The translations under genes and the position numbers were made by a program. Below are positions 6,109 to 7,738 of a stretch of DNA of 7,738 nt, in pieces. The notes below the pieces were generated by a model that worked only from the letters and a program-made list of their open reading frames with translations, was not told the DNA's origin and ran no database searches. Origin of the DNA: an uncultured Phenylobacterium sp. (GTDB taxonomy: Bacteria > Pseudomonadota > Alphaproteobacteria > Caulobacterales > Caulobacteraceae); contig CAMFIW010000115.1 of assembly GCA_945952355.1 (NCBI GenBank), positions 1 to 7,738 on the forward strand, in the 5' to 3' direction. The number at the start of each line of letters is the position of its first letter. Positions within the stretch are counted from its first letter, which is position 1.

Positions 6109-7338
6109 ATGTCGGAACGCAACGGCGTCCGCTCGACGGACCGCTTCGCCAAGAAGCGGGAAGCGATCCTCGACGCCGCGACCGGAATTCTGAACCGCAA
6201 GGGCGTCAAGGGCCTGACCCTCGGCGTGGCCGCCGCGGCGGTGGGCCTCTCGACCACCAGCGTCACCTACTACTTCAAGCGCAAGGACGACCTCGCCGCC
6301 GCCTGCCTGATGCGCGGGATCGAGTGGCTGCAGGCCGCGGCCGACACCGCGGTCGCCGAACCGGCTCCGGAGGCGCGGCTTCACAAGCTGCTGGACATCT
6401 ATCTGGAGCGGCTGCGCCTCACGGCGATCGGCGAGGCCCCGCCCCTTCCGACCCTGGCCGACATCCGGGCGCTGAACAATCCGCAGCGGACCGAGGTGTT
6501 CGACGCCTTCATGAAGCTGTTCCGCAAGGTTCGCTCGCTGTTCGACTCGACCGAACTGACATGGCTGGGCCGTGGGCGGCGCACCGCGCGGACCCACATG
6601 CTGCTGGAGCAGATCTTCTGGGCGGCGGCCTGGCTGCCGAAATACGACCCCGAGGACTATGGCCGCATCTGCGAGCGGATGTTCGACATCCTGATCGGCG
6701 GGCTGGGCGTCGAGGGCGCGACCTGGGCGCCGGCGCCGGCGCCTCTGGCCGAGCTCGCCCGGCCGGAGGGCGAGGAGGTAGGGCGCGAGACCTTCCTGCT
6801 GGCGGCCACGCGGCTGATCAATTCGCGCGGCTATCGCGGCGCCTCGGTCGACAAGATCTCGGCCGAGCTGAACGTCACCAAGGGCAGCTTCTACCACCAC
6901 CACGAGGCCAAGGACGATCTGGTGGTGGCCTGCTTCGACCGCACCTTCGAGGTGATGCGCCGAGTTCAGAGACTGGCCATGAGCCTGCCGGGCGACCAGT
7001 GGATGAAGCTGACCAGCGCCGCGGCGGCGCTGGCGGAATTTCAGCTATCGGAATATGGGCCGCTGCTGCGGACCTCGGCGCTCACAGCCTTGCCCGAGGC
7101 GATCCGCGAGGAGCAGGTGGCGCACTCCAACCGGGTGTCGGACCGCTTCGCCTCGATGATCTCGGACGGCATCGCCGAGGGCTCGATCCGCCCGGTCGAC
7201 CCCGCGATCGCCGCCCAGATGCTGAACGCGACCCTCAACGCGGGCGCCGAGCTCGGCTTCTGGGTGCCGGGCGTGACCCAGAAGCAGGCCGCGTCCATCT
7301 TCGCGCGGCCATTGCTGATGGGCGTCTTCGCCCGCTAG
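6109..7338 (+). CDS. Tandem TetR-family regulator (two TetR units in one chain)
   Basis: A 409-residue protein made of two TetR-like units. Unit 1 has its helix-turn-helix at about 17-66 (REAILDAATGILNRKG, with STTSVTYYFKRKDDL at 48-62). Unit 2 has its own at about 226-275 (RETFLLAATRLINSRG, with TKGSFYHHHEAKDDL at 257-271). By eye, residues 17-69 and 226-278 share about 18 identities in 53 with no gaps. Each HTH is followed by 130-160 mostly helical residues, as expected for a TetR ligand/dimer domain, joined by a proline/alanine-rich linker near 205-216 (TWAPAPAPLAEL). Ordinary TetR proteins are about 200 residues and act as dimers, so this resembles a covalently linked dimer. The start at 6109 is chosen for GGGAG five bases upstream and because the 72-residue upstream extension is unrelated and overlaps the previous gene. 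The target and ligand are unknown. Confidence 0.9.
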   Translation: MSERNGVRSTDRFAKKREAILDAATGILNRKGVKGLTLGVAAAAVGLSTTSVTYYFKRKDDLAAACLMRGIEWLQAAADTAVAEPAPEARLHKLLDIYLERLRLTAIGEAPPLPTLADIRALNNPQRTEVFDAFMKLFRKVRSLFDSTELTWLGRGRRTARTHMLLEQIFWAAAWLPKYDPEDYGRICERMFDILIGGLGVEGATWAPAPAPLAELARPEGEEVGRETFLLAATRLINSRGYRGASVDKISAELNVTKGSFYHHHEAKDDLVVACFDRTFEVMRRVQRLAMSLPGDQWMKLTSAAAALAEFQLSEYGPLLRTSALTALPEAIREEQVAHSNRVSDRFASMISDGIAEGSIRPVDPAIAAQMLNATLNAGAELGFWVPGVTQKQAASIFARPLLMGVFAR

Positions 7339-7738
7339 GCCAGCTTTTCCTCCGAGGAGGCGGGTTCGCCCCCGGTCTCGAGGTCCGAGGCGGCCGCCAG
7401 CTTGCGAACCGACTCCGCGTGGCTCTCGCGGGTGATCTTGTAGCCGCTCATGAAGGCCACCGAGAGCGCATAGAGGATGATCGCGGTCGGCACATAGACG
7501 AGGCCGAGCTGTCGGATGACGTGGGGATCGACCTCGCCCGGCCTGGCGCCTTGCGGAAAATTGGCGGCCGAGAGCAGCATGGACGAGGTGAAGATGCCGA
7601 TGCCGGTCACCGCCTTGGCGACGAAGGCGCTGGCGGCGAAGAACAGACCCTCCGACCGGCGGCCGGTGCGCAGCTCGGAGTCCTCGACGACGTCGGCGAT
7701 CATCGAGGTGGTGAGGATGTTGCCGGTGATGGTGAAGC
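7335..7738 (-). CDS. MFS_2/GPH-type sugar:cation symporter-like transporter, C-terminal end (5' partial)
   Basis: The last ~134 codons of a membrane transporter are visible; the gene enters from the right edge with the reading frame open to position 7738. The segment TGNILTTSMIADVVEDSELR followed by TGRRSEGLFFAASAF is the well-known late-loop motif of MFS_2 / glycoside-pentoside-hexuronide transporters (MelB-like, COG2211). Two membrane segments follow, around LFFAASAFVAKAVTGIGIF and LGLVYVPTAIILYALSVAF, and then a polar cytoplasmic tail ending EPASSEEKLA. The Met at 7703 is inside this motif and is not the start. The substrate cannot be told; Caulobacterales carry many such genes, and sugars or other organic solutes are possible. 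Its TAG stop (7335-7337) overlaps the TAG of the convergent TetR gene (7336-7338) in a CTAG, with no space for a separate terminator. Confidence 0.88.
   Translation of the reverse strand, partial: FTITGNILTTSMIADVVEDSELRTGRRSEGLFFAASAFVAKAVTGIGIFTSSMLLSAANFPQGARPGEVDPHVIRQLGLVYVPTAIILYALSVAFMSGYKITRESHAESVRKLAAASDLETGGEPASSEEKLA

Noticed and set aside
5989..6903. 304-codon frame on the minus strand opposite the TetR gene
   Set aside because: Opposite a gene with two recognisable HTH domains; composition is typical of an antisense shadow.
7335..7703. Transporter start at the Met of position 7703
   Set aside because: This Met sits inside the conserved late-loop motif of MFS_2 transporters, and the frame stays open to the window edge, so the gene begins outside.

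Overview
The window is GC-rich DNA, dense with genes, with no RNA gene, CRISPR array, insertion sequence or other sign of a mobile element. The protein types fit an alphaproteobacterium, most likely of the Caulobacterales (Caulobacter/Phenylobacterium-like). These are a ~530-residue isocitrate lyase with a KQCGH active-site loop, a DUF4170-like small protein, a COG3800/ScfR-type regulator and a ydbH-ynbE-ydbL cluster. The genus is inference.

Layout: (1) 1-770, plus strand: the 3' end of a YdbH-like gene, a small YnbE-like lipoprotein and a YdbL-like periplasmic protein, packed as an operon for envelope lipid homeostasis. (2) 819-4412, minus strand: both enzymes of the glyoxylate shunt, isocitrate lyase (aceA) and malate synthase A (aceB), with a 68-residue DUF4170-like protein between them. 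A strong intrinsic terminator sits between the small gene and aceB. (3) 4413-4570: a divergent regulatory region rich in TTGTC/GACAA repeats. (4) 4571-6010, plus strand: a ScfR-family regulator (XRE helix-turn-helix, degenerate IrrE-like domain, cysteine-bearing C-terminal domain). Relatives control glyoxylate-shunt and propionate genes by sensing short-chain acyl-CoA. (5) 6109-7338, plus strand: an unusual regulator made of two complete TetR-like units in one chain. (6) 7335-7738, minus strand: the C-terminal end of an MFS_2/GPH-type transporter, convergent with the TetR gene and sharing a CTAG at the stops.

How the genes may work together: AceA splits isocitrate to succinate and glyoxylate, and AceB condenses glyoxylate with acetyl-CoA to malate, so the cell can grow on acetate, fatty acids and other C2 sources. 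The divergent ScfR-type gene is the obvious candidate regulator of aceA and of itself. The tandem TetR and the transporter have no visible direct link to the shunt.

Most of the window is ordinary core metabolism. The points most worth a second look are the tandem TetR, the terminator and second hairpin ahead of aceB, the repeat-rich aceA/ScfR promoter region, the small gene inside the glyoxylate locus, and a six-codon mini-ORF with a duplicated ribosome binding site ahead of ynbE. I found no clearly new multi-gene system.
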